DNA of 64,000 nt from Calvatia gigantea (taxonomy: Eukaryota; Basidiomycota; Agaricomycetes; Agaricales; Lycoperdaceae): positions 496,001 to 560,000 of the forward strand of contig JACAAK010000002.1 in NCBI GenBank assembly GCA_025093985.1. The letters run 5' to 3'. The stretch's first letter is position 1, and each line of letters opens with the position of its first letter. Both the position numbers and the translations under genes were made by a program. Below the pieces are notes generated by a model. That model was not told where the DNA came from and did not search any database. It saw only the letters and a list, made by a program, of their open reading frames with translations. This document shows positions 22,479 to 33,712 of the stretch, piece by piece.

Positions 22479-25400
22479 ATGTTCTGGAGGTATTCTGCAC
22501 AAAACTGCCCACACACACTCACTCAGCATCCTTTGTAGATTCGGATTCCACAATGCCTCAGCAATAGAAAGCCTCATAGACAAGGAGGCCTCTCTCGCAA
22601 CCATCCTCGACCAGGATGACTTGCTCCAGGAATGCAAGGCTCAGAATACCCGTCTTGCAGAGTACTTTGGCAGAGTCGGCGTTCTACATAGACTCTTTGC
22701 ATACGTTACCGGAGAGATTGAGATCGAGGGAAAGGACCGTTTCAAGTGCGCCCGGATAGCCGCCCCCTTCTTTGTCTCCTCGGCGCTTCGCTCACTCTTG
22801 TTCTTTTTCTCTCTCCACAGATACCCATACGTCGCAACCGAGGTCCTCTGCAGCGACATCTGGTCCATATCCGCTACATGCGTTGGAAAGTCCGACGTGG
22901 TCCTTGCGCCCTTTTGGGACTTTGTACTCGACAGATCACCCGATGATATGAAGACGCGCACGGTCATGGCCTCACATTTTGTGAAGATTAACCTTAGCTT
23001 CATTATCAAATGGCCTGAAAAGGTACGTTCGAGAGTTTTAGCTGTGGATTGAGCGCTGAGGTTTGGTCTTGTGTAGATGCTCGTGTTCATACAGTCCCTA
23101 CCGAACATCGTCGAACGACTCCTAAGACATATCGAGTGCCCCTCTTTTGTTGACCTTATTGTGCAGATCATATCGTTAGACGAGCACCAACGGTGTGGAG
23201 AGGTCATAGAGGTATGCCCCTGTGTGTTTTTTTCCCCCGGATCCACTCCCCCTCATACGGGTTTTTTTTATAGTGGTTGTCTTCGCAAAATTTCATCCCC
23301 AGACTGATAGACATGCTCTCCCCGGAACATTCAAGCGATATGCATAACGCTGTAGCGGATCTTATTAAGGGCATCATCTCAATGGCTACACCTACCCCCG
23401 CGTCGGGTCTCATGGACCCGGCACCCGCCTCAAATCTCTTCGCACGTGAACTTGCATCGCGGGAGATTACTGAAAAGCTCATTGCGTATATTGTACATGA
23501 CTTCAGTGCATCCCCGCCCTCTACCAACCCTCCCTCTGCACACCCAAATGATAATAATTCAAGAAACCCAACGGAACCTACGGACACAACGACGACTGAT
23601 ACGACCGAAACGGAACCTACATCTGACGACCTCTCATCCTCAACTCAACTCCCCTCTCTCGACTCCTCCATCTCCTCCGTCACAAACTCCATCTCAATCA
23701 TAATCGAACTCATCCGCAAAAACAACTCTGACTACTTCGAGCCGTACCTTTTCCACACTCTTCGTAATCGTCTCATCCACTTCCAACAACACCTTACCGA
23801 AGAAGCGGGAAAGAATCCGGAAGAGACGAGAGAGATGCTCGAGCAGGCTATGAAGGAGTTGGTTAACCGGATGGGTGTTGTGCATCTAGGTCCTGTGTTG
23901 GAGGTCATTGGCGAGAAGATGGATGAGCTGAAGAGGTTTTTGAGGCAGCCTAGGTCGTTGGTGAGTACGACAACCCTTGTTTGCGTGTTTCGTACGTAGG
24001 CTGACTTTCATTTCATTATCTTCTTTCTTAGGCAGGAGTCATACAAACCACAGTAGGCACAATAACTCCCCTCACATTTGAGCGTTTCCGGATCTGCGAG
24101 CTCTTCGCTGAACTACTCCATTGTTCGAACATGGCACTCCTCAACCGGCCCAGTATTCATGATAACCTCTACGACTCAAAAGGCAGACTCCAAGGCGGCC
24201 TCTCAGCGCTCGAAGACCTCGCACAAGTCATCCAACTCAACGGCACCTTCGACGGCGACGACGACAAAAATGGCGGCGACACAACCGATGAGGCTGGTGG
24301 AAGTAGCGATGGAGGTATGAGTGACATCGAGCCCGCGCTTGAGTTACCGGTTTCGAATATGAGTGTGGCTTCAAGTATGGGCGGTGGTGTGGGTGGGGAT
24401 AGGGATACGCCGAGTATCGGGAGTTCGGATATGACAGATAGTCCTGGGAGTAGTGATAATGAGGTGGATGAGGAGGACGTTGGGAAGATGGAGGAGATTG
24501 CGATGAATGATGATGGGCCTGCGACTGGTGAAGGGAAGGGAAAGAAGGAGGGGTTGAGAGTGGATACGGGTATGGGTGTCGCGAACCCGGGAGCCGGAAT
24601 TGAGGGAGCAAGTACAAGTAACGATATGACACTGACCGCTTCGCCCGTTGCTATGATTACCGATAAAGACGTCAACAAGGAAGGCGTACAGGAGGGCCAG
24701 AAGAACACAGACACAGATGTGCCTATGCTTCCTGAACTCGAAGAAAACACGCTTACACCCCAGGCCTCAAGAACGCCCAAAACACCGAATTCTAGGAAGA
24801 GTTCCCGGAAAACGACGTTGCAGGATTCGTCCCTTGTTGCCCCTCCTGATCTCTCAAACACACCCGGAAGCAAACTCAAGAGGTGGTTTTTGGATTTGGA
24901 AATCCTGCCGACACTCCTGGTGCGTAATTCGCTCTTCTGCTGCTTGTCTTAGAAATCCCTTCTAACGTGAATGGGTACCAGGACTTGTTCTTCGAGTTCA
25001 AATGGAACAACTTCCTGCATAGTGCAGTATATGACGTTGTTCATCAGATATTAACCGGGAACATCGAGAGTGGGTTAAACAGAGAACTGGTAATCTCGTT
25101 ATTCAGAGATGCTAAGCTCATGCATCGAGTTGTGGAAGGGCAAAGGTTGAACGACACTGAGAGGTACATCATCCACTGCCTCTCCCATTCATTACTCACT
25201 TCCCCTAAACAGCATGAAGCCCAAAGGTGTCCGGACAGGATACATGGGCCACCTCACGCTCCTCGCCGAAGATATCATCTCTGCACTCGACAGATTCCTT
25301 CCCGACCTCCAATCTCTCATCCTCTCCACATATGCTCCTCAGCCTGAATGGGAAGAATACGTCAAAGGCCGATACTCCGAGACGAAAAAGAAAGACCGCT

Positions 25401-26638
25401 GCGCACTCGGAGGTCCAAAGCCTAATCCGAATGTTACGTCTTATGGGTTTGGCGCCGACCCAGAAGCTGCTAGTGCTCTAGGTGGAGGAGGTGGGCTCGG
25501 CAGTGGTGAGGGAAAAGTTGGCGGCGGCGGCCGGCTGACTGCTGCGGATGAGTCTGCGATGTTCCCGGGTTTGAGGTTAGACGAAGCCACTATGGGCACG
25601 TATAAAACGAGATCGAAGATAGAGATTGAGCAGGGTGATGTGGAGGGCGAGAGAAAGATTAACGTAGATGTACCCGAAGACGTTGGTACTTCGAGAGGTA
25701 CGAGAGGTGAATTCAGGAGGACTGGGTCGGAAGGTGGGGTGAGGAATACCGCTGATTTTGGACACGCGCCGGGTTTGAGTCGAGGTGGGGATGATGACGA
25801 TGATGACGATGAAGAGAAGTATGGGAACTCACGGACGACTCATGTATGCCTTCTTCCTTTCTTGGCGCCCCAGCACTGACGTTCGTTGGACAGTTCGCGA
25901 GGTACCTTGCGCAAGAACTACAATCGTCGAATCATATTGGTGAATCCTCTGATTCCTCGGATGAAGAAGAGGGGGGATGGTTATCACATTCGAATTTCAA
26001 TCTCGGTAGTCCACCAATTTCAACGAGAAGACCACCTGCGGCAATGACTGAAAGGAGGCCATTACCAGTGGACGCTTCTGGATTTGACGTGCGTCCTTCT
26101 TTCCTTGCTGATGTGATAGGGTTGAGTATTGATGCTGCGGAAATCGTAGGACTCGTTTGTGCCAACAACGCGTGGAGATGAAGATCCGTTCTCTCATGAC
26201 GACGTAAGCTAGCAATTAATTCCCCTCCTAAACCTCCCGCTAACTTGATGTTGGTAGGACGCGTTCGGCCCATTTTCGGACGCAGCGGCGGCATCAAACA
26301 CATCAGATGCAGTACTGCTCTCTTCCTCTTTCTCGGACGAAATGGACGACTCGTCGTTTGAGAGCTTCGGCGACTTCGGGGATTTCCAGACTGCGGATGG
26401 TGATGTCGACTTTGGGCCTTTCGAGAGTGCTGGCATCACATCCGCGGGCGCCTCTGATCCCCACGGTCAGTCCCCTTCAAGCACAAGGGGAGCTAGCTCC
26501 GGGGATGGAACATCGAGGGAGGCGGACGACAATGATGAAACATTGACGCTGACTCCTACGAGTGGTAGTTGGACTATCGCAAGTGGGAATGATGGGTTTG
26601 AGGAGATTCGGAGAGTTGAGAAACAACAAGCAGCTTAG
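22479..26638 (+). CDS. SIT4 phosphatase-associated (SAPS) family subunit
   Basis: This is a homologue of yeast SAP155/185/190 and human PPP6R proteins, which bind the Sit4/PP6 catalytic subunit and direct it in cell-cycle and TOR signalling. Exon 1 is tiny (22479-22489), coding MFW plus two bases of Arg. After an intron ending at 22538 the text is FGFHNASAIESLIDK then LQECKAQNTRLAEYFGR. The SAPS core continues with RLFAYVTGEIEIEGKDRFK, YPYVATEVLCSDIWSI, FWDFVLDRSPDDMKTRTVMA, LVFIQSLPNIVERLLRHI and SFVDLIVQIISLDEHQ. It runs on to LADLIKGIIS-type helices, FEPYLFHTLRNRLIHF and LFFEFKWNNFLHSAVYDVV. Acidic, Ser/Gly-rich disordered stretches lie at 24250-24850 and 25480-25840. The C-terminus has FESFGDFGDFQTADGDVDFG, and stop is at 26636-26638. 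At least seven introns are needed; several edges are estimated. Confidence 0.9.
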
Positions 26639-28049
26639 GTCGACTTTTGGCGCAAATTTCTTCGTCTGGTGTGGATCAACCTTGGGGTGACTTTTATTCC
26701 TGTTTTTTTCCTTTTCTTCCCTTCTCCCCGAAATAGGCGGGTGGGCATGCACTGTGATTTAAGCCGTGAAAATTGTGGAAACGCGCTAAATTTATCAACA
26801 TGTTCTCGCAATAGATCTCTGGATTAATAAATATCACACCACTTAAATAAATACCCTGGCCCAGATGATAAACTAATATCAGGTCAGTTGCTAAACAGAT
26901 ATGTCGTGTACTGCTAGGAGACACCTGTTCTGGACAAGCGAGGTGATCGCACGTGTTCCCCTGAGGTCATGGCCAGCTCGCATTGGACTCGAGTAAACTT
27001 TTAGTTTAAACACGACTAGCCGATTCTCAGCAGCTTTCCCTGGGCTACGCGCACGTCTGCGCTGGACAGTAGTCCATTGTGAGTTATCCTCCGGCTCGTC
27101 AGGGCCCTCAGAGTCCGAACCATGTGGTTCACGATGACCATTACCTCCGAATAAATTATATTACCAAGAGGCTATGCCACTATTGGCCCCCGCCGCAAGC
27201 ATCAAGTTCAATTCTTGGCTGAAGGGCAAAGTATTACACGCCTCGAATATCCGCACCTGACGATGTGGGCGAGTAGACACCTGAAGGCTTGACGCGTCAG
27301 CATCACGAATTCACGATAAGTTCGACGACTGCCAACCTCGCAAGAAGCCGGGCTCGGGGCCCGACCATTAGGGGCAGCCAATTGGCCCTCAGACCTGGTT
27401 GGCGACCGGCTCGCTGAACGCGGAGCATTTTGGGCAGTCAACCCAGAGTTTTTGGGCGCATAGAGGGAGTACTTAGCTGTCATAATAGTTAGCCAACAAC
27501 TGCTATAATGAAAACTCAGCTGAAGAGAGGGATAAACGAAACAAATGGAGAAAAAAAGGGTATGGCCTCCGCTAGGAGCTGGAGGACCAGTTGACTAGGC
27601 CGAGGACCAAGTGATGAAGCGACGAGATAATTGTTGTTAAGCTCGAAGCCTGTTGACAAATAGTTTCTTGCAATGAGCAAGAGTTAGAGGGTTTTGATGA
27701 GATGGTGCTTGTTGCGTCAAAAAAGATGTGACAGTAAAGGCCAGTACCGCCGCACGAGGAGGTAAGAGCATTGAGAGTGAAGCTCATGGAAAGTCGATAA
27801 AGAGGCTTAACAAGATAAAATTCGCTAAGGTCTACAAACCACGGAGCCTCGTATTTATACCAACAAGTAGACCACGTAATACAGAGTCCTGTAAACCAGA
27901 AGCCAAGACCTCGAGCACCACGAGGGTGGTAGCTACACCAGGAACTGAGGACTAGAAATAGAAACAGGAGAATGTAGATACCGGATCGTACACCGATGCG
28001 CAGAATTTGAGCTTAGCAACGGAAGGATTGTATATGATTGGAAACATTT
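26639..28049. other. Intergenic, no confident gene
   Basis: Minus-strand frames starting with ATG at 27483 (MTAKYSLYAPKNSG) and 27787 (see separate entry) are the only candidates. Nothing else was recognised. Confidence 0.35.
27572..27787 (-). CDS. Possible small Cys/Ser-rich protein
   Basis: A 71-codon frame starts with MSFTLNALTSSCGGTGLYC. About 62 bp upstream, on the same strand, lies TATAAATA (in 27848-27864), followed by a plausible leader. The promoter-like layout is the main reason to list it. The product is not recognised, is not a hydrophobin (no eight-cysteine pattern) and lacks a pheromone-type CaaX end. It may be the first exon of a longer gene or chance. Confidence 0.2.
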   Translation of the reverse strand: MSFTLNALTSSCGGTGLYCHIFFDATSTISSKPSNSCSLQETICQQASSLTTIISSLHHLVLGLVNWSSSS

Positions 28050-28595
28050 TCACAATCCAGCTGTCATTCTCTTGACCTCGTTCACAACCTCTCGAAATTT
28101 TGCCTCCCCCGCTGGTTCGAGTAAATTGTACGCCCATCGGGCCTCGGGCGCTATGTCGTTGACTACGACCAAGTCACGAGCGATGGCGGGCGGATCGATG
28201 CTTCGAGTGGCTGATTCGAACGCGTAAACACAAAATCGAGGGCCGAAAGCGCTGAGACCATAGAGGGTTGCTGTCGGGATCGTGCCCGAAGCAAATTCGC
28301 GGAACCTCTGGCGCATTTGATCGTCTGCGCTACCGCGGGCGGAAAGCAGCGTAAGCGAACGGAATGTCTTGACCTCCAGGAAGAGAACTGGAATGCGACG
28401 ACGAAAAACAATGAACTGGACGGTGAAATCAAGCGATCCATCAATGCGCTTGAATTGTGGGGACACTTGATAGTGTTCCGAGCTGGGGAATAGCTCGACA
28501 AGAAGGGAGTTGAATGGCCCATAGAAGTCGCTCTCTTCAGTGGTGTGAAGGTTGACGATTTCAAACTGCTCGATGACGCCCTCGGACCACGGCAT
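28050..28595 (-). CDS. Hypothetical protein with PD-(D/E)XK-like core
   Basis: The 181-residue frame starts at the ATG 28595-28593 (MPWSEGVIEQFEIVNLHTTE) and ends at 28050. It belongs to a set of uncharacterised basidiomycete proteins. The middle reads KRIDGSLDFTVQFIVFRRR then PVLFLEVKTF. An Asp followed about 20 residues later by a hydrophobic strand and E-x-K is the arrangement of PD-(D/E)XK nuclease folds. The rest (ADDQMRQRFREF, LYGLSAFGPRFCVYAFE, WAYNLLEPAGEAKFREVV) fits a compact alpha/beta domain of full length. No partner gene is evident. Nuclease activity is a structural guess; the open reading frame itself looks genuine and intronless. Confidence 0.65.
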   Translation of the reverse strand: MPWSEGVIEQFEIVNLHTTEESDFYGPFNSLLVELFPSSEHYQVSPQFKRIDGSLDFTVQFIVFRRRIPVLFLEVKTFRSLTLLSARGSADDQMRQRFREFASGTIPTATLYGLSAFGPRFCVYAFESATRSIDPPAIARDLVVVNDIAPEARWAYNLLEPAGEAKFREVVNEVKRMTAGL

Positions 28596-28675
28596 ATTTG
28601 ATGATGGAAAGAAGAAGGCAAGGTTGCTTGATACCGAGTCTGGAGACAATGCTACATTTACTCGCGCTAGTGTTG

Positions 28676-28978
28676 TCAACGGCGCGGTTCGGTCAAGCTC
28701 GGCGCGGCTCTGACGGCTCTTGGGTATGTATCTAGCTGAGCTACAGTCAATGGAGCCAGCGCCGAACTGTTAGAGCCGAGGTTCTGAGATATACTTGGCA
28801 ATAGAATTACATAATCATGTACAGGAATCCCATTGTCGTCGTTTTCATCATCCGAAAGATGTTCAACTTCAGGAGATATTCGAGGAGAATTTGAGCGGAT
28901 AAAAGAAGTCAAAGAAAATAAGTCCTCTGGACACTTAGAAACTGAAGCTTCATTGTTCTTGGAGGAATACAAGCTCAT
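28676..28978 (-). CDS. Short hypothetical acidic protein
   Basis: A 100-codon frame with an ATG start (MSLYSSKNNEASVSKCPEDL) and an acidic patch (HLSDDENDDNG), ending in an Arg-rich tail. It lies just upstream of the nuclease-fold gene on the same strand, at the border of the AT-rich island. Composition is protein-like but no family was recognised. It could also be a fragment of a transposon gene. Confidence 0.3.
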   Translation of the reverse strand: MSLYSSKNNEASVSKCPEDLFSLTSFIRSNSPRISPEVEHLSDDENDDNGIPVHDYVILLPSISQNLGSNSSALAPLTVAQLDTYPRAVRAAPSLTEPRR

Positions 28979-29338
28979 CCTCTCGGGACAATCCCTTGTA
29001 AAATCAAGGTGCCCACTGTATCAGATTGAGAACTTGAGGGTTTGAAGTCCATTGTTGAAACCTGATCAAAATGTTTGGGTGTCTGAATCCCTGCCGCAAT
29101 CTTATATCTCCAGAGCTATACCACCCATAAGGTTAATTAAGTATTCAAATTGGCATTGACCAATCATTTACATAGTCCATAAATAAATTGTGTACATTAG
29201 TAGGAAGGTAAGTAGGTTCCATCCAGAACCAACAGGATCACATGACACAAGTCACAGTGTGACCTTTTGATTATTGAATCTAATGTATACTGTATCTATA
29301 CCTAAAACTACTCTGGACCTGCCATTCTATGTTGATAA

Positions 29339-29632
29339 TGTTGTAACGAGCGGCAGGGATCTAGAGTGAGATAATACACTCAGAATCGTAGAACGAGACT
29401 ATAAATATATTAAGAAATACCTAGAGTGAGATAATACACTATAGGTCATATAAGTAAAAGGTATAATGCAGTTAAGCATAATGTAACTCACCTCAGAATC
29501 GTAGAACGAGACTGAGGTGTACGAAAGTACAGTAAAGCTCGAAAATGGAGCGATTACATAATGGCTGATGTAATGAGTGGAACTGAAGAATAGTCTGAAG
29601 TAAGTCCTTACAAAGAGGGTATATGTACAACA
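29339..29632. mobile_element. Solo LTR with 5-bp target duplication
   Basis: The 294-bp unit begins TGTTGTA and ends TACAACA, a 7-bp inverted terminus of TG...CA type. It is flanked by identical GATAA at 29334-29338 and 29633-29637. Inside, CTAGAGTGAGATAATACACT and CAGAATCGTAGAACGAGACT each occur twice as direct repeats. These are standard marks of a solo LTR left after recombination between the two LTRs of an integrated retrotransposon. The superfamily (Copia or Gypsy) cannot be told from the LTR alone. Confidence 0.82.
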
Positions 29633-30480
29633 GATAATCTTCATGAGAGCTAGCAAGAGCCCCCAGTTCAATGTCAAGCTCCTGGAGAATAGATATAGGG
29701 ATAGTTTGGTGGCCACAGTATTTTTTAGCTATCTAGGCAGTCTGTTGTTGCTTGAGGTTGCTGCTATATGTACTCATGAACTAATGCAACTACATTGAAA
29801 ACCTGAAAGATGTTCAAACATGGAATATGAGAAGACATCAGTCTCACCTTTGTGGCTTACCCCCATTTCAACTGATTTGGGGTGATTTTTTAAGTAATTC
29901 ATCCTTTATCTTCTAAACAAATTTATATGATCAGTTCTAATATTTTGTCATACATGGATTCATGAAATACAGGTTAATTAACTCAGCAGTTTTTAGATTC
30001 AAATTTCTTAATTTTGAGTGCTTAACTTTGGTTTTTTCATGTAGCATACTCTTCTAGGGATTTGACATTATATTCCTTGTATTTTGCCATGAGTAGTTGC
30101 ATTATTTGAAGGTTTCTGAAAGACTAGGTGTAATGCAAACAAATTAAGGAGGAAGTTAGGGGTCTTGTCTTATTAGGATAAGTAATAGTGTATGGCTTGT
30201 GACTTATTTTGAACAATATATTTTCAAATTTAAAACTCCAGAACTATACATAATTACAGTATTTATAGGTCTGTAGTTTAATTTTTTTTTGAACTGTACA
30301 TATAGAACCTCTCTAAGACTTTGAGCTGCTAACCCTACCAAATATGCTTATCTTGTCATACTGTGGTCATGTAATCTGGTTTCTTCTGGCTGAAACCTAC
30401 CTTACAAAGTCTATATCTAGAGAAATGTAAAATACTCTACAGAAATAGCATTAGTCAGTGCTAGCTGTGGTCAGTTGACC

Positions 30481-31236
30481 TGTTATGAATATTGAATATT
30501 TATGACATCAAGAATAATGTGCAATCAATTGCATTATAATCCACAATCATTAGATCAATATCTAATAATGAATAAACAATGACTTATACAACATCAACCA
30601 AGACTTGTATAATTATATAGACTACAACAAAAGTCTTAACATTAACAGTAGAGTATATATTGTACTTACAACTAGTACAAGATATATAACTACAACTATC
30701 TCTATACTACAAAGAGTATAGATCACAAGATAGACATCATATGTCTTAATGTATTCTATATCTTATAATTCTAATAATAAATTAAGTATAAACCTTATAC
30801 TTAATCCTATATAGTTCTATAACTACAATTGATATTATTAGAATAAAGTTTACTTAATATATCAGTAGTATAAAGATAAATAACCTTAGTAATCACCATT
30901 ATTAATTATCAAAGTCATACAACTGTTATAGGATTTCTACCTGATCAAGTCATTACTCCATTATCATCTGCATTCCTATTTATCTGTGTATCCTGTCTCA
31001 CCTATTTCTGTTGAGTGAATCCCTGAGTATGAACTCGCACTAACTACTGCACCTATTCCTATTGGACATTTCATGTAGTTACTCCATCCATTCAACTGGA
31101 TGGCCTTCCTGTATTTAAGCATACATATATCCTACTATATTCAGTATGCTTAACCACCTGGTTTTCTCTCCCTTACTCACCCTCAAGACTTAGCCCAAGC
31201 TGCAACCTGAGGTCTTATCAGACTAAGGTCATAACA
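30481..31236 (+). mobile_element. LTR-like segment without matching target duplication
   Basis: It starts TGTTATGA and ends TCATAACA, an 8-bp perfect inverted terminus. A TATA-like TATTTAAG near 31118 is followed by a pyrimidine-rich tract, as in LTR promoters. The flanks (TGACC and ACAAC) do not match, so this is either one end of a rearranged element or a chance boundary. Confidence 0.4.
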
Positions 31237-31770
31237 ACAACTTCATTATTATATGATATACATTAGTATATATATAGTTACTATTATTTGACTAATGTAG
31301 TAACCTATTGTTTTACATACTTATAACTACTTTTCCTTTTTATTGTCCAATAGTTATATTTAGATAATATTCACACCTTATTTACCAATCATTATATATA
31401 GTACAGATAGTATATTTAGCTATACTATATAAGTAGTTACCTTCATACCTTATCTACATCATAATATATATATATACAAATAATGTAATAGTATATATAC
31501 TGTACTAGTTGAAACCTCCAAGGAAAAACTATTACTTCTACTTGGTTAGGTAGAAACTCAATATCAAGTCTTTATTAACTTATCAATTTTTAAGCAACTA
31601 CTTTGCATTAGTGTTTATAAATCTTCTTTGGTACCAAAGATAAATACTAAGCTAAAGCTCCCATTTGCAAATCTAGTAGTGTAACAACTTCTTGACCTTT
31701 GAGAAGAAATCTCCTCTAATATCTTAAAGTTGAGATATCAGGTCAACTTAGAACTGGGCTGACCTCACTA

Positions 31771-31982
31771 CAGTAAGGGACAAAACCGTTCCAATGTTTT
31801 GAACTTTTCAGAAGATCAGCTCATAACTCAAGGACTACTGTGGCTGTGCACTTCCTAATTTAATTGTAGATAGTCCAGTATCTTATCTAATCATATGCAA
31901 AGTATGATTATGTAATCCTTTGTTTTGGGGGAGTTATTAATTAATTAATATTTTAAGTACATTGGAACAGTTTTGTCCCTCT
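31771..31982. repeat. Left terminal inverted repeat of the Tc1 element
   Basis: It matches the right repeat 33165-33375 in reverse complement over about 211 bp with only a few mismatches. The 20-mer GGGACAAAACCGTTCCAATG near the outer end returns at the inner end in inverted orientation with one change. Each long repeat is therefore itself bounded by inverted motifs. Confidence 0.9.
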
Positions 31983-32120
31983 CAAATTCTGAGCACATGA
32001 CTTCGTTTATTGCAATCAAATAAATACAAATAAAATCATGTGACCATGTAGGGTGATGTATAAATGGATGTGCTTATTCTCAGGTGCAAATTAACTCCCC
32101 CACTATACCTTTACAACTAT

Positions 32121-33137
32121 ATGCGCTCTCTTTCCTCTACTCAGACCAATAGAGTCCTCTCTTACCTGGACCAAGGGAAATCTGCTCATCATATTGCTTC
32201 TATTACTGGTCTGGGAGTCAGTACTATTTCTAGGATTCGCTCCAAACATAGATCAACACTTTCCAAATCTGTTGGTGGCCGCCCATCTAAACTTTCTCCC
32301 TCTGATATCCACTATTCTGTTCGCCTCATCACCTCTCGCAAGGCTGACAATGCCTCCCAAGTCACCAAATCACTTCAAAATGTTATTGCCCAGCCTGTAT
32401 CCACCAAAACAGTGCGCAGGGCACTCAGAGGAGCTGGAATGAAGGCTGTAGTCAAGCGGAAACGACCTAAACTTACTGCTGTCCATAGGAGGAAAAGGTT
32501 GGAGTGGGCAGAAGCACATGTTAACTGGACCCTGGAGGACTGGAAGAGGGTTATTTGGACAGATGAGTCCAAAATCAATCGGTTTGGATCAGATAGAAGG
32601 GTTTGGGTATGGAAAAAGGCAGGAGAGGGGCTGAATGATAGATTGGTTGAGGGAACAGTCAAGTTTGGTGGAGGAAATGTGATGATCTGGGGTTGTATGC
32701 TGTGGGATGGAGTGGGGTTTGCCACTAAAATTGAAGGGAAGATGGATGCTGACCTTTATGTTCAAATTTTGGGGGATGAACTAAAGAGGAGCATCAGGTG
32801 GTATGGGAAGAATGAGGAGGATATGGTCTTCCAACAGGACAATGACCCCAAACACAAGAGCAAAAAGGCTACAAACTGGCTAGATGAGTCTGAATTGGAG
32901 GTTATGGTATGGCCCCCACAGTCTCCAGACCTTAATCCCATTGAACATCTCTGGACTCACCTCAAGAATAAGCTGGGAGAGTATGATACTCCTCCTGATA
33001 GCATGAATACCCTATGGGAGAGGATACAAAAGGAGTGGGATGACATAGAACCAGAAGTGTGTCAGAATCTGATAGAGAGTATGCCTAGGAGGGTCCAGGC
33101 AGTTTTACAGGCCAAGGGAGCTTATACCAGGTACTAG
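32121..33137 (+). CDS. Tc1/mariner DD34E transposase
   Basis: This cut-and-paste transposase of 338 residues starts at ATG 32121 (MRSLSSTQTNRVLSYLDQGK). A further in-frame ATG lies at 32064. The N-terminus has two helix-turn-helix units (AHHIASITGLGVSTISRIR; SQVTKSL to STKTVRRALRGAG) joined by a GRPSK linker, the usual DNA-binding part. The catalytic triad is complete: Asp148 in WTDESK, Asp240 in FQQDNDPKH and Glu275 in LNPIEHLW, with 34 residues between the last two, which defines DD34E. WPPQSPDLNPIEHLW is the classical Tc1 motif. There are no introns, stops or frameshifts. Length is normal for the family. It lies inside near-identical terminal repeats and is likely functional. Confidence 0.96.
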   Translation: MRSLSSTQTNRVLSYLDQGKSAHHIASITGLGVSTISRIRSKHRSTLSKSVGGRPSKLSPSDIHYSVRLITSRKADNASQVTKSLQNVIAQPVSTKTVRRALRGAGMKAVVKRKRPKLTAVHRRKRLEWAEAHVNWTLEDWKRVIWTDESKINRFGSDRRVWVWKKAGEGLNDRLVEGTVKFGGGNVMIWGCMLWDGVGFATKIEGKMDADLYVQILGDELKRSIRWYGKNEEDMVFQQDNDPKHKSKKATNWLDESELEVMVWPPQSPDLNPIEHLWTHLKNKLGEYDTPPDSMNTLWERIQKEWDDIEPEVCQNLIESMPRRVQAVLQAKGAYTRY

Positions 33138-33164
33138 AATACCCATTTTGTATATAAATTTCAA

Positions 33165-33375
33165 GAGGGACAAAACTGTTCCAATGCACTTAAAATATTA
33201 ATTAATTAATAACTCCCCTAAAACAAAGGATTACATAATCATACTTTGCATATGATTAGATAAGATACTGGACTATCTACAATTAAATTAGGAAGTGCAC
33301 AGCCACAGTAGTCCTTGAGATATGAGCTGATCTTCTGAGAAGTTCAAAACATTGGAACGGTTTTGTCCCTTACTG
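33165..33375. repeat. Right terminal inverted repeat of the Tc1 element
   Basis: Inverted partner of 31771-31982. It begins 28 bp after the transposase stop codon, leaving almost no 3' untranslated DNA outside the repeat. Confidence 0.9.
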
Positions 33376-33712
33376 TATAATATAACTACTATGAATGTAA
33401 ACTAATCTACCTCAGAAGATATAGACCTCTGTTAGTCAATATAAGTTATAGCAGATTGGCAATATATCCAGAGCAAAGAGCTAACACTTGCTGTTGCTTC
33501 AAATGTCAAGCTTCTTGAGTCATAGCTGGTGTACTCTCTCTAATAGTCTACTGATGTTGTCCATTGAGGATAGCATCAGTGTCTAACCCAAAAAGATGCT
33601 AATAGTATAGAAGATGGCAAGAAAGAAAATTGCATTCATGAAAACAAGCCAACTATAATAGACAGGCTACTTTCCACCTCTTTAAGAAATTATTAGTAGA
33701 AATAACTCTAAC

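Larger units (their letters stand above)
31771..33375 (+). mobile_element. Complete Tc1/mariner transposon, 1,605 bp
   Basis: The element starts CAGTAAGGGAC at 31771, ends with its complement at 33375 and is flanked by TA on both sides (31769-31770 and 33376-33377). Its terminal inverted repeats are long, about 211-212 bp (31771-31982 and 33165-33375), and nearly identical. It carries one intact transposase gene. Intact ends, target duplication and frame together suggest recent arrival and possible activity. Confidence 0.93.

Noticed and set aside
27572..27787. Hydrophobin or mating pheromone precursor
   Set aside because: Too few cysteines for a hydrophobin and no C-terminal CaaX box.
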